Origin: Candidatus Poribacteria bacterium
Lineage (GTDB): Bacteria; Poribacteria; WGA-4E; GCA-2687025
Assembly: GCA_026004875.1 (NCBI GenBank)
Contig: BPJZ01000017.1
Location: forward strand, 1-64,000
Direction of reading: 5' to 3'
DNA: 64,000 nucleotides
Made by a program: the position numbers and the translations under genes. The notes beneath the pieces were generated by a model. That model had not been told where the DNA came from and ran no database searches. It saw nothing but the letters and a program-made list of their open reading frames with translations. Shown here piece by piece: positions 55,601-64,000 of the stretch (its first letter is position 1; each line of letters begins with the position of its first letter).

Positions 55601-57352
55601 TCAGGGGTCTAAAAATCCCCGCAAGCGATTGCTGCGCCCTGGATGGCGCAACTTTCGAAGCGCCTTCGCCTCGATCTGGCGAATGCGCTCGCGGGTGACG
55701 TTGAAGACGGCTCCCACCTCCTCTAAGGTGCGCGGACAGCCGTCGCCGATCCCAAATCGCAACCGGATCACTTGGGCCTCGCGCGGCTCCAGGTCGTCCA
55801 GCACCTCCGCGATCCGCTCCTTGAGCACCGAAAGGGCCGTCTCCTGAACCGGCGAACGGATCTCCTTGTCCTCAATGAAGTCGCCCAGGTGGCTATCCTC
55901 CTCCTCGCCGATCGGCGTCTCCAAGGAGACCGGCTCCTGAGCGACGCGAAGAATCTGGTGCACCTTCTCGACGGGCAGGTCCATCCGCTGAGCGATCTCC
56001 TCCGGGGTTGGCTCCCGGCCGTTTTCCTGGACAAACTGACGGCTGATCCGAGCCAACCGGTTGATCGTCTCGGTCATGTGCACCGGAACGCGAATCGTCC
56101 GCGCCTGATCGGCGATCGCACGAGAGATCGCCTGCCGAATCCACCAGGTCGCATAGGTGCTGAACTTGTACCCGCGGCGGTACTCGAACTTGTCCACCGC
56201 CTTCATCAGCCCCATGTTCCCCTCTTGGATCAGGTCTAAAAACATCAGGTTGGGCGTCCGGACCGTATACTTTTTGGCGATGCTGACGACCAACCGGAGG
56301 TTGGCCTCGACGATCGCTCGCTTGGCGTCGGCGGCCATCGCTTCGCCGTGCCGGATGCGGTCCCGAATCCGCAGCAGCGTTCGGATCGGCAGACCGACGA
56401 TTCGCTCGGTCTGGGCTAACGCCCGGCGAATCTGGACGATCTCGCGCGCGTAACCGCAGAAGACCTCCCAGGGGACCTCCTCGGGGACCCCAGAACGGTC
56501 GTTCCGCTGGACCAGCTCGCAGACCTTCTGGGCGGGCATGCGCAGCTCCCGCTGGATCGCTTCCAGTCGAGCCTGCCAACTCTCGACCTCCTGAGCCACC
56601 TCCCGGACCTGGCGACAGATTTCGGCGATCTGCTCTCGGCTGAGCCGCGCCCGACAGAGCAATCGGGCCGTCCGCCGCCGTAGCCGTTGATACTCCTGGA
56701 TCAACGACTCTCGCTCCTGGGGAGAAAGCTCCGGGCTCTGGAGCTCAAGGAGCCGCCGCCGGGCCTCCAGCTCCACCTCGTTGAGCGCCTCGACGATCCG
56801 CCGGGCTAGGGCGATGTACCGATCGTTATGGCCGGAGCGGTGTTGGGTCGGAAGGTCCATCAGCTCGGCGGGACGCACCTTCCCTTTGACCATCGCGATC
56901 AGCAGTCGCCGCACCTCTCGAACGGCGATGCTGGTCTGGAAGACGGCGTTTCGGGCGATGCGGTGCCCCTCCTCGATCTGCTTGGAGAGGAGCACCTCCT
57001 GCTCCTTGGTCAACAAAGGAACCTTCCCCATCTCCCGAAGGTAGGCCTTAATCGGATCGTCGGCGGACCATTCGGCCTCGTCGCCCTCCAGGAGAGAGGA
57101 GAGGAAGTCGTCTCCGTCCTCCTCTTCTTCCTCCGGCGGGGAGCCGCCTTCGAGGGCGAGCGTCTCCTCTTCGCCGCCCGAGTCGCCCAGCCGCTCGATG
57201 CCCAGCTCCCGAAGGGTCGAGTCAAAAGAGGAGTAAAAATCGCCCGGATCGTCCGCCTCCTCAAAGAGCATGGACTCCTCTTCAAACAGCGAATATCCCG
57301 CCCGAGCGGAACGACGCGAAGGTTTGCTGCGCTTGCCCATTCTACTTTCCAT
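55601..57352 (-). CDS. rpoD: Primary RNA polymerase sigma factor RpoD (sigma-70)
   Basis: The complete 583-residue sigma factor has an acidic N-terminal region 1.1 ([19 protein letters not shown]) and region 1.2 ([21 protein letters not shown]). A non-conserved linker of about 150 residues follows. Region 2 includes [39 protein letters not shown] and [20 protein letters not shown]; region 3 is [12 protein letters not shown], and region 4 is [11 protein letters not shown] and [17 protein letters not shown]. The frame is intact. It lies 56 bases downstream of dnaG, the classical dnaG-rpoD pairing. The ATG at 57352 has GGAG five bases upstream. Confidence 0.97.
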   Translation of the reverse strand: MESRMGKRSKPSRRSARAGYSLFEEESMLFEEADDPGDFYSSFDSTLRELGIERLGDSGGEEETLALEGGSPPEEEEEDGDDFLSSLLEGDEAEWSADDPIKAYLREMGKVPLLTKEQEVLLSKQIEEGHRIARNAVFQTSIAVREVRRLLIAMVKGKVRPAELMDLPTQHRSGHNDRYIALARRIVEALNEVELEARRRLLELQSPELSPQERESLIQEYQRLRRRTARLLCRARLSREQIAEICRQVREVAQEVESWQARLEAIQRELRMPAQKVCELVQRNDRSGVPEEVPWEVFCGYAREIVQIRRALAQTERIVGLPIRTLLRIRDRIRHGEAMAADAKRAIVEANLRLVVSIAKKYTVRTPNLMFLDLIQEGNMGLMKAVDKFEYRRGYKFSTYATWWIRQAISRAIADQARTIRVPVHMTETINRLARISRQFVQENGREPTPEEIAQRMDLPVEKVHQILRVAQEPVSLETPIGEEEDSHLGDFIEDKEIRSPVQETALSVLKERIAEVLDDLEPREAQVIRLRFGIGDGCPRTLEEVGAVFNVTRERIRQIEAKALRKLRHPGRSNRLRGFLDP

Positions 57353-57408
57353 TTTCGCTCCACTTCCGTACGGCTTAAGGCCCCCTATCCGGTGCCGCTT
57401 GGCACGCG

Positions 57409-59214
57409 CTATCCCTCCTTGGAGGGGGTCTGAACGTTGATCTCTAAAAGCCGTTGGTGCGCGGCCCGCCGCAGGCGCACTCGCTCGGCCAATTCACGGG
57501 CCAACGTCTCTTCGTCCACCTCCTCGCCGCTCTGGAGCAACCGAAGCGCCTCCTGCTCGGTCTCCTGCAGCGAGCGCTGAAGAAGCCGAACCACACATCC
57601 CCGAATCCGCAGGTGAATCTCGGGGAGCTCCTCCGCCTCCATCCACAACCGCGCCAACGGAGCGTGCAGGGGCGTCCCCTCACAGCGCTCCAGCAGCGCC
57701 TCAGGATCGAGCGAACCCCACTCCCGCTCGACGGCCCAAAGCAACCGCGCGATCTCTTGATGCACCGGATCGCGAAAGTCGCTGGGACTGATCTCCCCGA
57801 ACACCTCCGGGATGTACTCCGGGGCGATCAGCAACGCCTGAAGCAGTTGCGCCTCGATGGACTCAAGGTTTGAGGAGACCGCCGAAGGACGAGGAGCAGC
57901 CCGCTGTCGGGATCGGCGAAGGCGCACGCCCAACTTCTGAAGCTCCGCCCGCACGTCCTCCGGCTCCAGGTCCAGCGCCACGGCAAGCTGTTCTGCGTAC
58001 TCTCGCAGCCGAACCGGACTGGACACGTGCCGAAGCAGCTCGGCCATCTCCCCCAGGACGGCCATCTTGCCGTCCAGCCCAGAGCCCGGAGCCGTCCGAG
58101 CAAACTCCTCAATAAGAAACTCGATTAAGGGACGAGCGCTGCGAACCCGCTCCCGCAGGGCCTCCACCCCCTGAGAGCGAAGGAACTCGTCCGGATCGCT
58201 CCCCTCCGGGAGGAGCACAACTAGAACCCGGAACTCCTCGGCCAAAAAGTGCGGCGCTCCGCGAAGAATCGCCCGGCGACCGGCCTCATCGCCATCAAAA
58301 AGGAACAACACCTCGTGAGCGAAGCGCTTTAACAACCGCGCATGCGAAGCTGAGAGCGCCGTCCCCAGCGAGGCCACCACGTTCTGAAACCCCGCCTGCC
58401 ACAGCGCGATGGCGTCCATATAGCCTTCGCAGACGAGAACCGCCTTCTCCTCGTAGATCGCCCGGCGCGAACGGTGTAGGAGGTAGAGCGTCTCGCTCTT
58501 CCGATAAACCAGCGTCTCCGGCGTGTTGAGATACTTCGGCTGATCCCCCTCGCCCAACAGCCGCCCCCCAAAGGCGACGACCCGACCCTGCAGATCCTCG
58601 ATGGGAAAGAGGATTCGATTTCGAAAGACATCGTAGCAGCGGCCGTTCTCGTTGCGCCGCACCAGCCCCGCCCCGACCAGCAGGTCCAGCGAGAAGCCAG
58701 CCCGGCTCATCGTCTCTAAGAGCGCATCCCAGCGGTCCGGCGCGTAACCGAGCTTGAGCGTTCGGATCGTCTCCTCAGAAAGCCCTCGAGCGCGCAGGTA
58801 CTCCAACGCCGCTCTCCCCTCCCGCCGATCGAACAGCCACGCGTGAAACTGCTCCGCCGCAAAGCGATTGGCGCGGAGGATCCGTTCCTCCTCGCCGGCG
58901 GGATCCCCAGACGCAGCCCGCTCCCAGGGGATGCCCGCCCGCTGGGCCAATCGCTGAAGCGCTTCGGAGTAGGGGATGTTCTCCCGCTGGGAGACAAAAG
59001 TCACGATGTTCCCGCTGGCGCCGCAACCAAAACAGTGATACAGCCCCTTCTCGGCGGAGACCGAGAAACTCGGCGTGTCGTCCGGATGGAAGGGACACCG
59101 CCCGATCCAGTTTCGGCCGCTCCGGCGCAGGGAGACGCCGTACTCTCGCATCAACTGGACGATATCAATCCGCCCTCGAATCTGCTCGATGATGCCGCTG
59201 CTCGAATAGCGCAA
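57409..59214 (-). CDS. dnaG: DNA primase DnaG
   Basis: The 601-residue primase has the CHC2-type zinc finger ([14 protein letters not shown] and [15 protein letters not shown]), a catalytic core, and a TOPRIM domain ([50 protein letters not shown]). A C-terminal helicase-interaction region of about 150 residues follows. All catalytic acidic residues are present. The start is a TTG at 59214 with GAGGGGGAC upstream. It is 28 bases from mutS2 and 56 from rpoD. Confidence 0.96.
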   Translation of the reverse strand: MRYSSSGIIEQIRGRIDIVQLMREYGVSLRRSGRNWIGRCPFHPDDTPSFSVSAEKGLYHCFGCGASGNIVTFVSQRENIPYSEALQRLAQRAGIPWERAASGDPAGEEERILRANRFAAEQFHAWLFDRREGRAALEYLRARGLSEETIRTLKLGYAPDRWDALLETMSRAGFSLDLLVGAGLVRRNENGRCYDVFRNRILFPIEDLQGRVVAFGGRLLGEGDQPKYLNTPETLVYRKSETLYLLHRSRRAIYEEKAVLVCEGYMDAIALWQAGFQNVVASLGTALSASHARLLKRFAHEVLFLFDGDEAGRRAILRGAPHFLAEEFRVLVVLLPEGSDPDEFLRSQGVEALRERVRSARPLIEFLIEEFARTAPGSGLDGKMAVLGEMAELLRHVSSPVRLREYAEQLAVALDLEPEDVRAELQKLGVRLRRSRQRAAPRPSAVSSNLESIEAQLLQALLIAPEYIPEVFGEISPSDFRDPVHQEIARLLWAVEREWGSLDPEALLERCEGTPLHAPLARLWMEAEELPEIHLRIRGCVVRLLQRSLQETEQEALRLLQSGEEVDEETLARELAERVRLRRAAHQRLLEINVQTPSKEG

Positions 59215-59242
59215 CGGTTCTCGTCCCCCTCAAACGGAATGC

Positions 59243-61642
59243 CTAGGACTTTAACGCTACGACGGTCACGCCGGCGCCGCCCTCCTCGGGCCGCCCCAGC
59301 CGAAAGCTCTCGACGAGTGGATGGTCCTGCAAGTGCTCATGAAGGGCGGCACGCAGCACCCCAGTGCCCTTTCCGTGAATGATCCACACCGTCTCTAATC
59401 CGGCTAGGGCCGCGTCGTCCAGGTACTTATCCACCCGCTCGACCGCCTCGTGGCCCCGCAGGCCACGCACATCCAGTTCGGTTCGAATCGTGGAGACCTT
59501 CTCCCCCGCCAAGGCCCGAAACGGCTTGGGATAGGCGCGGACCACCTCCTCCTGAGGTCGAAGCTCCAGATCGGCGACGGAGGTCGCCACCGTCATCGGT
59601 CCGACCCGCACGCGCACGTTTCCCTTCTCGTCGGGGTTCTCGACCACCTCGCCGAGAGCCTTCATCGAGCGGACGTAGACCCGATCTCCAACCTGGACGT
59701 CCGGCGCCTGCTCCAGAAGCTCGGCGCGTTGCGCCGCGACCCGCTGAGCGACCTCCTGACGCTTGGCGTCTAGGCGTTGTCGCGCGGTGCGAACCGTCTC
59801 CGGGGCGGCTTGAGCGCGGCGAATTTCGGCAATCGTGTGCTCCACCAGAGCGCGAGACTCCCGCAACAGGGCCTCCGCCTCGCGCTCGGCCCGCTGACGC
59901 ACCTCGGCGCGAAAGGCCCGAAGGTCCTCAAGCCGCCGGCGGTACTCCTCTTCCTTCCGACGCGCCTCGTCCAGCCGTTCGCTCAGCATGCGCTCTTTGG
60001 CCTCAAGCTCGCGCCGAAGTCGCTCCACCTCCCCAAGGAGCGCCTCCATCGAGACGGCCTCCGCCCCCAAGAGCGTTTCGGCCTCCTTCAGGACTTCCAA
60101 CGGCATGCCCAGCCGGCGGGCGATCCGAAGCGCATGGCTGCTGCCCGGAACCCCCACCAAGAGCCGATAAGTCGGCGAAAGCGTCCGCTCGTCGAACTCC
60201 ATCGAGGCGTTGACCAACCGCGGATGCTGATGCGCAAAGGCCTTCAGTGCCCCGTGATGAGTGGTAACCAACACCCGCGCCCCTCGCTGAAGGAGCGCGT
60301 TAAGGATCGCCTGGGCCAACGCCGCCCCTTCAGTCGGATCGGTCCCAGCGCCCAGCTCGTCTAACAGGACTAACGTCCGGTCGGTAGACTGCTCGAGAAT
60401 CCGGATGATCCGGGTCATGTGAGAGGAGAACGTGCTCAGGCTCTGCTCTAAGCTCTGCTCGTCGCCAATGTCGGCGCAAACCGCGTCGAAAATCCCGACC
60501 CGGCTTCCCGGCTCCGCGGGAATCCACATGCCGCTTTGGGCGATCAGAACGCACAGGCCCACCGTCTTCAAGACAACGGTCTTTCCGCCCGTGTTGGGGC
60601 CGGTGATCACCATCCCCTGAACCGCATCCCCGAGCAAGAGTGTGGTCGGCACCACCCGACGAGGGGGACGGTCCGGATGCTCACGGCTCTCCCGCCGAAA
60701 CAGGTGCTCCAAAATCGGATGGCGGGCCTCCCGGAGGTCCAAAACCGCCCCTTCAACGATCTCCGGCGGCGCGCAGCGATAATCCAACGCGTAGTCGGCC
60801 TTGGCCCGAAGGGCGTCCAGTTCGGCAAGCGTCCGGACGTTCGCGTTGAGGACCGCTTGGTGCTCGCGGAGAAGACCGCTGAGCTCGGCCAGAATCCGGG
60901 CGATCTCCTCGCTCTCCTCAGAGACTAGCTCGCTGAGCCGGTTGTTCAGCTCAACGATGGGAAACGGCTCAACAAACACCGTCGCACCGGAGGCGGACTG
61001 GCCGTGCACCAAGCCGCGCACAATCCCCCGCCCTTCCCGTTTGACCGGGAGCACGTACCGATCGTTCCGAATAGTGACGATCCGCTCTTGAAGGGCCGGC
61101 CCATACTCGGGATCGTTCAGATACCGCTCCAGGGCGCGTTGAATGCGCTCACGGACGCGGCGCATTTCATTACGAATGCGGCGCAGCTCCGGACTGGCGT
61201 CGTCGAGGACCTCCCCCTCCGGACCGATCGTCGAACCGATCCGCGCCACCACCTCAGGAAGAGGAACCAGCGCCGCCAGCCGACGGCGCAGCTCTGGAAG
61301 TTGACCCTCCTCAAACCGCGGAGTGAAAAACCGAACGACGCGCGCGACAACACGCAGGTGCTGGGCTACTTCCAAAAGCTCGGCAGGCTGAAGCACCGCT
61401 CCCTTCTGGAGCCGTTCGACTATCGGATCAATCGAACGAAGACCGTTCAGGTCAAGGGGTTGGGGAGAGCGTTGAACCTCGACCATCTCCCCGCAGACGG
61501 CCAGTTCGGACCGAATCCAATCCCGGTTGGTCGAGGGGGCGAGAGCCAGGATGCGCGCCCTACCGGAGAGGGAGACAGCATATTCCGCAAGTAGAGACTT
61601 CCACTTGTCGAACTCAAGAACGCCGGTGTCGCTTGACCGCAT
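59243..61642 (-). CDS. mutS2: MutS2 (ATPase with Smr nuclease domain)
   Basis: The 799-residue protein has the MutS clamp and core domains and an ATPase with Walker A GPNTGGKTVVLKTVGL and signature LSTFSSHMTRI. Walker B LVLLDELGAGTDPTEGAALA follows. A long coiled coil lies at about 510-620 (VERLRRELEAKERMLSERL). A KOW-like segment and a C-terminal Smr domain (LDVRGLRGHEAVERVDKYL, IIHGKGTGVLR) complete it. MutS2 acts on recombination intermediates and, in some bacteria, on collided ribosomes. It is the first gene of the information operon; the promoter at 61690-61718 lies about 50 bases upstream. Confidence 0.96.
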   Translation of the reverse strand: MRSSDTGVLEFDKWKSLLAEYAVSLSGRARILALAPSTNRDWIRSELAVCGEMVEVQRSPQPLDLNGLRSIDPIVERLQKGAVLQPAELLEVAQHLRVVARVVRFFTPRFEEGQLPELRRRLAALVPLPEVVARIGSTIGPEGEVLDDASPELRRIRNEMRRVRERIQRALERYLNDPEYGPALQERIVTIRNDRYVLPVKREGRGIVRGLVHGQSASGATVFVEPFPIVELNNRLSELVSEESEEIARILAELSGLLREHQAVLNANVRTLAELDALRAKADYALDYRCAPPEIVEGAVLDLREARHPILEHLFRRESREHPDRPPRRVVPTTLLLGDAVQGMVITGPNTGGKTVVLKTVGLCVLIAQSGMWIPAEPGSRVGIFDAVCADIGDEQSLEQSLSTFSSHMTRIIRILEQSTDRTLVLLDELGAGTDPTEGAALAQAILNALLQRGARVLVTTHHGALKAFAHQHPRLVNASMEFDERTLSPTYRLLVGVPGSSHALRIARRLGMPLEVLKEAETLLGAEAVSMEALLGEVERLRRELEAKERMLSERLDEARRKEEEYRRRLEDLRAFRAEVRQRAEREAEALLRESRALVEHTIAEIRRAQAAPETVRTARQRLDAKRQEVAQRVAAQRAELLEQAPDVQVGDRVYVRSMKALGEVVENPDEKGNVRVRVGPMTVATSVADLELRPQEEVVRAYPKPFRALAGEKVSTIRTELDVRGLRGHEAVERVDKYLDDAALAGLETVWIIHGKGTGVLRAALHEHLQDHPLVESFRLGRPEEGGAGVTVVALKS

Positions 61643-61689
61643 CCGGTCGCCTTTAGTGATGAGCCCACTGTCCCGTGTACCTGAGAAGC

Positions 61690-61718
61690 AGTGTAGTGTC
61701 CAGGTGGGGAGTTGTCAA
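61690..61718 (-). promoter_or_regulatory. Promoter of the mutS2-dnaG-rpoD operon
   Basis: On the minus strand a perfect TTGACA (61713-61718) is 17 bases from TACACT (61690-61695), placing transcription about 40 bases before the mutS2 start. This is the best vegetative promoter match in the window. Confidence 0.68.
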
Positions 61719-61801
61719 GCGAATCTCAGGATAACGCCCGTTTCCAGACCCCTTGGATCGGCGACGCTGAGCGCCCGAAAGCACCCCTCCGACCGCACCC
61801 C

Positions 61802-61830
61802 TTGACAGCGACTCTGAGCCGGGGCAAAGT
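61802..61830 (+). promoter_or_regulatory. Candidate promoter of the GH5 gene
   Basis: TTGACA (61802-61807) is followed after 17 bases by CAAAGT (61825-61830). The -35 box is perfect and the -10 box poor. Transcription would start about 55 bases before the GTG at 61890. Confidence 0.4.
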
Positions 61831-61889
61831 AGCTTCCGTTGGAACGGAGCGCTTCGGAGAAATTTAAAAACACCGCAGACAGGGCACCG

Positions 61890-62975
61890 GTGCGGCGTCG
61901 GGAGTTCGTCAAAGGGCTGGTTTTGGCCGCCGGAGGGCTGATCGTCTCCTCCGGAATCCCGTTCGCAGAGGAGAAGGCGATGAGTGCCACCCCCCAACCG
62001 ACCGCCTCCAAGCTACCCCGATGGCGCGGCTTCAACCTGTTGGAAAAGTTCACCCACCGGCACAACACCTCGTTCTTGGAGTCCGACTTCGAGTGGATCG
62101 CCGAGTGGGGATTCAACTTCGTTCGGCTGCCCCTCTCCTATTGGTGCTGGTCCTCACCGGAGGACCCCTACACGATGGACGAGCGAGTCCTTGAAGAGAT
62201 CGATCAGGCCGTCGCCTGGGGACAGCAGTACGGCGTGCACGTCAACATTAACTTTCACCGTGCGCCCGGGTACTGCGTCAATCCTCCGCCGGAGCCCTTC
62301 AGCCTCTGGGAGGACGAGCGCGCTTTGGAGGCCTGCGCCTTTCAGTGGGCGGCGTTCGCCCGCCGGTATCGAGGGATTCCAAACTCCGCCCTCAGCTTCG
62401 ATCTGCTGAACGAACCGGCCCGGATCGAAGAGGCGACCTACGTCCGGGTGGTGCGGCGACTGACAGAGGCGATCCGGGAGGAGGACCCGGAGCGACTGAT
62501 CGTCGCCGACGGTCTGGCGTGGGGCCGTGAGCCGGTCTTTGGGCTGGTCGAATTAGGAGTAGCGCAGAGCACGCGAGGCTACGATCCAATGCAGATCAGC
62601 CACTATCGGGCTGGATGGATCCGCGGCTCCGACCGTTGGCCGGAGCCGACTTGGCCCCTCCAGGAGGGGGAAACCCTCTGGGACAAAGAACGGCTCCGCG
62701 AGACGCGCATCCATCCCTGGCAGGAGCTGGAACGGCAGGGGGTCGGCGTTCACGTCGGCGAGTGGGGAGCTTTTCAGCACACGCCCCATTCGGTCGTCCT
62801 AGCCTGGATGCAGGACTACCTGGAGCTCTGGGAGGAGGCCGGGTGGGGATGGGCGCTCTGGAACTTCCGGGGAAGCTTTGGAATTCTGGACTCCAACCGC
62901 GCGGACGTCGCCTACGAACCGTTCCACGGACACCACCTGGACCGAGCGATGCTGGAGCTGCTCCAGGCCCACTGA
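61890..62975 (+). CDS. Tat-exported GH5-type glycoside hydrolase
   Basis: The product is about 361 residues. A Tat-like signal (RRREFVKGLVLAAGGLIVSSG) precedes a (beta/alpha)8 domain: RWRGFNLLEKF, WGFNFVRLPLSYWCW, WGQQYGVHVNINFHRAPGY, SFDLLNEPA with the acid/base glutamate, and GVHVGEWGAF with the nucleophile. WGWALWNFRGSFGILDSNR closes the barrel. The pattern is that of GH5 (endo-glucanase/mannanase-like). I took the GTG at 61890 because it begins directly at the RR motif. A TTG at 61839 in the same frame has no ribosome site. The frame is intact, and a DUF268 gene follows after 19 bases. Confidence 0.85.
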   Translation: MRRREFVKGLVLAAGGLIVSSGIPFAEEKAMSATPQPTASKLPRWRGFNLLEKFTHRHNTSFLESDFEWIAEWGFNFVRLPLSYWCWSSPEDPYTMDERVLEEIDQAVAWGQQYGVHVNINFHRAPGYCVNPPPEPFSLWEDERALEACAFQWAAFARRYRGIPNSALSFDLLNEPARIEEATYVRVVRRLTEAIREEDPERLIVADGLAWGREPVFGLVELGVAQSTRGYDPMQISHYRAGWIRGSDRWPEPTWPLQEGETLWDKERLRETRIHPWQELERQGVGVHVGEWGAFQHTPHSVVLAWMQDYLELWEEAGWGWALWNFRGSFGILDSNRADVAYEPFHGHHLDRAMLELLQAH

Positions 62976-62994
62976 GCAAAAGAAAGGCCTCCCG

Positions 62995-63871
62995 ATGGCC
63001 CAGCAGGCTACGTTCGCCACAGTTGTTCAGGAGGTGAATCGTCTCGACACGCTTCTCCAGCGCGTGGAAGGGCCACTGCCCCCTTCGTTAAGGGAACTTC
63101 AAGAGCACCTCCTTCAGATCAAACGCACCTGCTTGATGGCTCAGCGGAAGGGCGCCATCGAGGCGACAGAGGACCTGAAGCCGGAGACGCTCGTTCGGTT
63201 CCTGCAAGACCTTTATCGGTTCCTCGCCCCAGACCCCCGCATCGTCGAGCGCTTGGGGTTTCACAAGATCCAGTTAGTCCTCTCGTTCGACGCTGAAGAG
63301 CAGTCGTTCGACCCGATCTACGACTTTCAGGACGCCTGGGCGGCGCAGATCATCTTTCACCGCCGCCCGGAATTCTTCGTAGACGTCGGTTCTCGGCTGA
63401 TCTTTCTTGATGATCACCTCTCGCCTGGTTCCCTGTATCGGCGTCGACGTGCGGCCCACGCCGGTGGAGATGCCCCAGTTGACCTTTCGAGTTGGCGAAG
63501 CCCAAAACCTCCCCTTTGAGGACGATTCGGTTCCGCTGCTGACCTCCTTGAACGCCCCGGAACACTTCGGCCTGGGCCGCTACGGCGACCCGATCGATCC
63601 GTACGGGCCGGAACGAGCCTTCGCGGAGTTTCGGCGCGTCGTCCGACCGGGAGGATGGATTCTCCTTTGTGTTCCGGTCCATTACAAGCCGATCTTAGTG
63701 TTCAATCTGATGCGAGCCTTTTCGGTGGAACAGGTCCGCTCCTACTTTGAGGGCTACCCGATCGTCACCGAGCAGTTTCTCGACGCCAAGCAGGGGCCCA
63801 TCCCTCAGCCGGAGCCGTACTTCCGGGAGCGAGAGGTCTACTATGCCGTAGCCTTCGAGAAGCCCGCATAG
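62995..63871 (+). CDS. DUF268-family methyltransferase-like protein (one frame break)
   Basis: A helical N-terminal region of about 115 residues (LDTLLQRVEGPLPPSLRELQEHLL) precedes a DUF268 domain. The signature VDVGSRL is present, then after a frame break near 63405 come CIGVDVRPTPVEMPQLTFRVGEA, NAPEHFGLGRYGDPIDPYGPERAFAEFRRVVRPGGWILLCVPVHY and YFREREVYYAVAFEK. The fold is SAM-methyltransferase-like, and members often occur with glycan-modification genes. Catalytic function is unproven. The ATG at 62995 lies 19 bases after the GH5 stop, so the two genes are probably cotranscribed. Confidence 0.78.
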
Positions 63872-63896
63872 CGCGTTAAGGGGAGGTAGCCTCGCT

Positions 63897-64000
63897 GTGC
63901 CTACGACCACTCTGATCGAGCTGATCCGCCGACGACGGAGCACCCGAACCGACTTCCTTCCCGACCCGATCTCTTCAGAGGACCGCGACTACCTGGTCGA
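63897..64000 (+). CDS. Nitroreductase-family protein (N-terminal fragment)
   Basis: Only about 34 codons are visible before the window ends. They read LIELIRRRRSTRTDFLPDPISSEDRDYLV from a GTG preceded by GGGGAGGT. The RRRSTR.F.PDPI pattern is the typical flavin-phosphate-binding start of nitroreductase/FMN-dependent oxidoreductases. No subfamily can be assigned. Confidence 0.65.
   Translation, partial: MPTTTLIELIRRRRSTRTDFLPDPISSEDRDYLV

Noticed and set aside
1-64000. Mobile element, prophage or defence island
   Set aside because: I saw no transposase, integrase, terminal repeats, phage structural genes or restriction/CRISPR genes. The gene content is housekeeping and envelope functions throughout.

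Overview
The window reads as one contiguous stretch of a GC-rich diderm bacterial chromosome. Outer-membrane genes (an Omp85-type barrel, a TonB-dependent receptor, a further barrel-like protein) and a giant SLBB protein show a Gram-negative envelope. A secreted FG-GAP/UnbV protein ends in a C-terminal domain that carries an NPFNP motif and resembles FlgD-like or sorting domains of the FCB/Poribacteria/KSB1 type. A GldA-GldF-GldG-like exporter cluster fits the same broad region of the tree. No rRNA or marker phylogeny is available here, so the taxonomic placement is an inference. Arginine-rich, GC-rich proteins might suggest warm growth, but this is weak.

Layout. 0-4.9 kb (minus): fmt, a PASTA-domain membrane protein, rpe and mtaB, then a TPP riboswitch directly in front of a ThiO-like thiamine gene cut by the window edge. 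5-9.6 kb: secreted carbohydrate enzymes (a modular clan-A glycosidase and a convergent GH16-like protein) and a Gfo/Idh/MocA oxidoreductase. 9.8-16.2 kb (minus): glutaredoxin, the GldAFG-like ABC system with a DUF4340 protein, and an RraA-like protein. 16.3-31.7 kb: the FG-GAP protein; era behind a compact promoter/terminator module; then, on the minus strand, a kinase, mtnP, nnr, Omp85, a GcvH-like protein without the lipoyl lysine, a barrel-like protein, acpS, a methyltransferase and a protein with about 12 SLBB domains. 31.8-41 kb: TonB-dependent receptor, trpF, prs, gcvPB with a lipoate ligase/octanoyltransferase, alkaline phosphatase and a secreted unknown. 41-47.5 kb: a complete assimilatory nitrate/nitrite operon (nirB, nirD, nitrate transporter, nasA) behind a candidate sigma-54 promoter. 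47.6-48.2 kb: four tRNA genes in two divergent pairs. 48.2-50.3 kb: creatininase-like and DUF2851 proteins. 50.2-52.3 kb: an ECF sigma / anti-sigma / Spy-like trio with a candidate self-regulated promoter. 52.3-61.7 kb: an information-processing operon mutS2-dnaG-rpoD-yacG-yqeK-rsfS-argS. 61.8-64 kb: a Tat-exported GH5 enzyme, a DUF268 protein and the start of a nitroreductase.

A strong technical signal runs through the window. About 25 single-base frame breaks interrupt otherwise excellent genes, including the essential prs, argS and fmt. Many lie in G/C runs of five or six. I read these as uncorrected sequencing indels rather than gene decay, and I annotate the interrupted genes over their full span.

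I found no CRISPR array, insertion sequence, prophage or defence island. The most unusual items are the 12-SLBB protein, the GcvH-like protein with no lipoyl-lysine and an acidic tail, and the three-gene ECF module.
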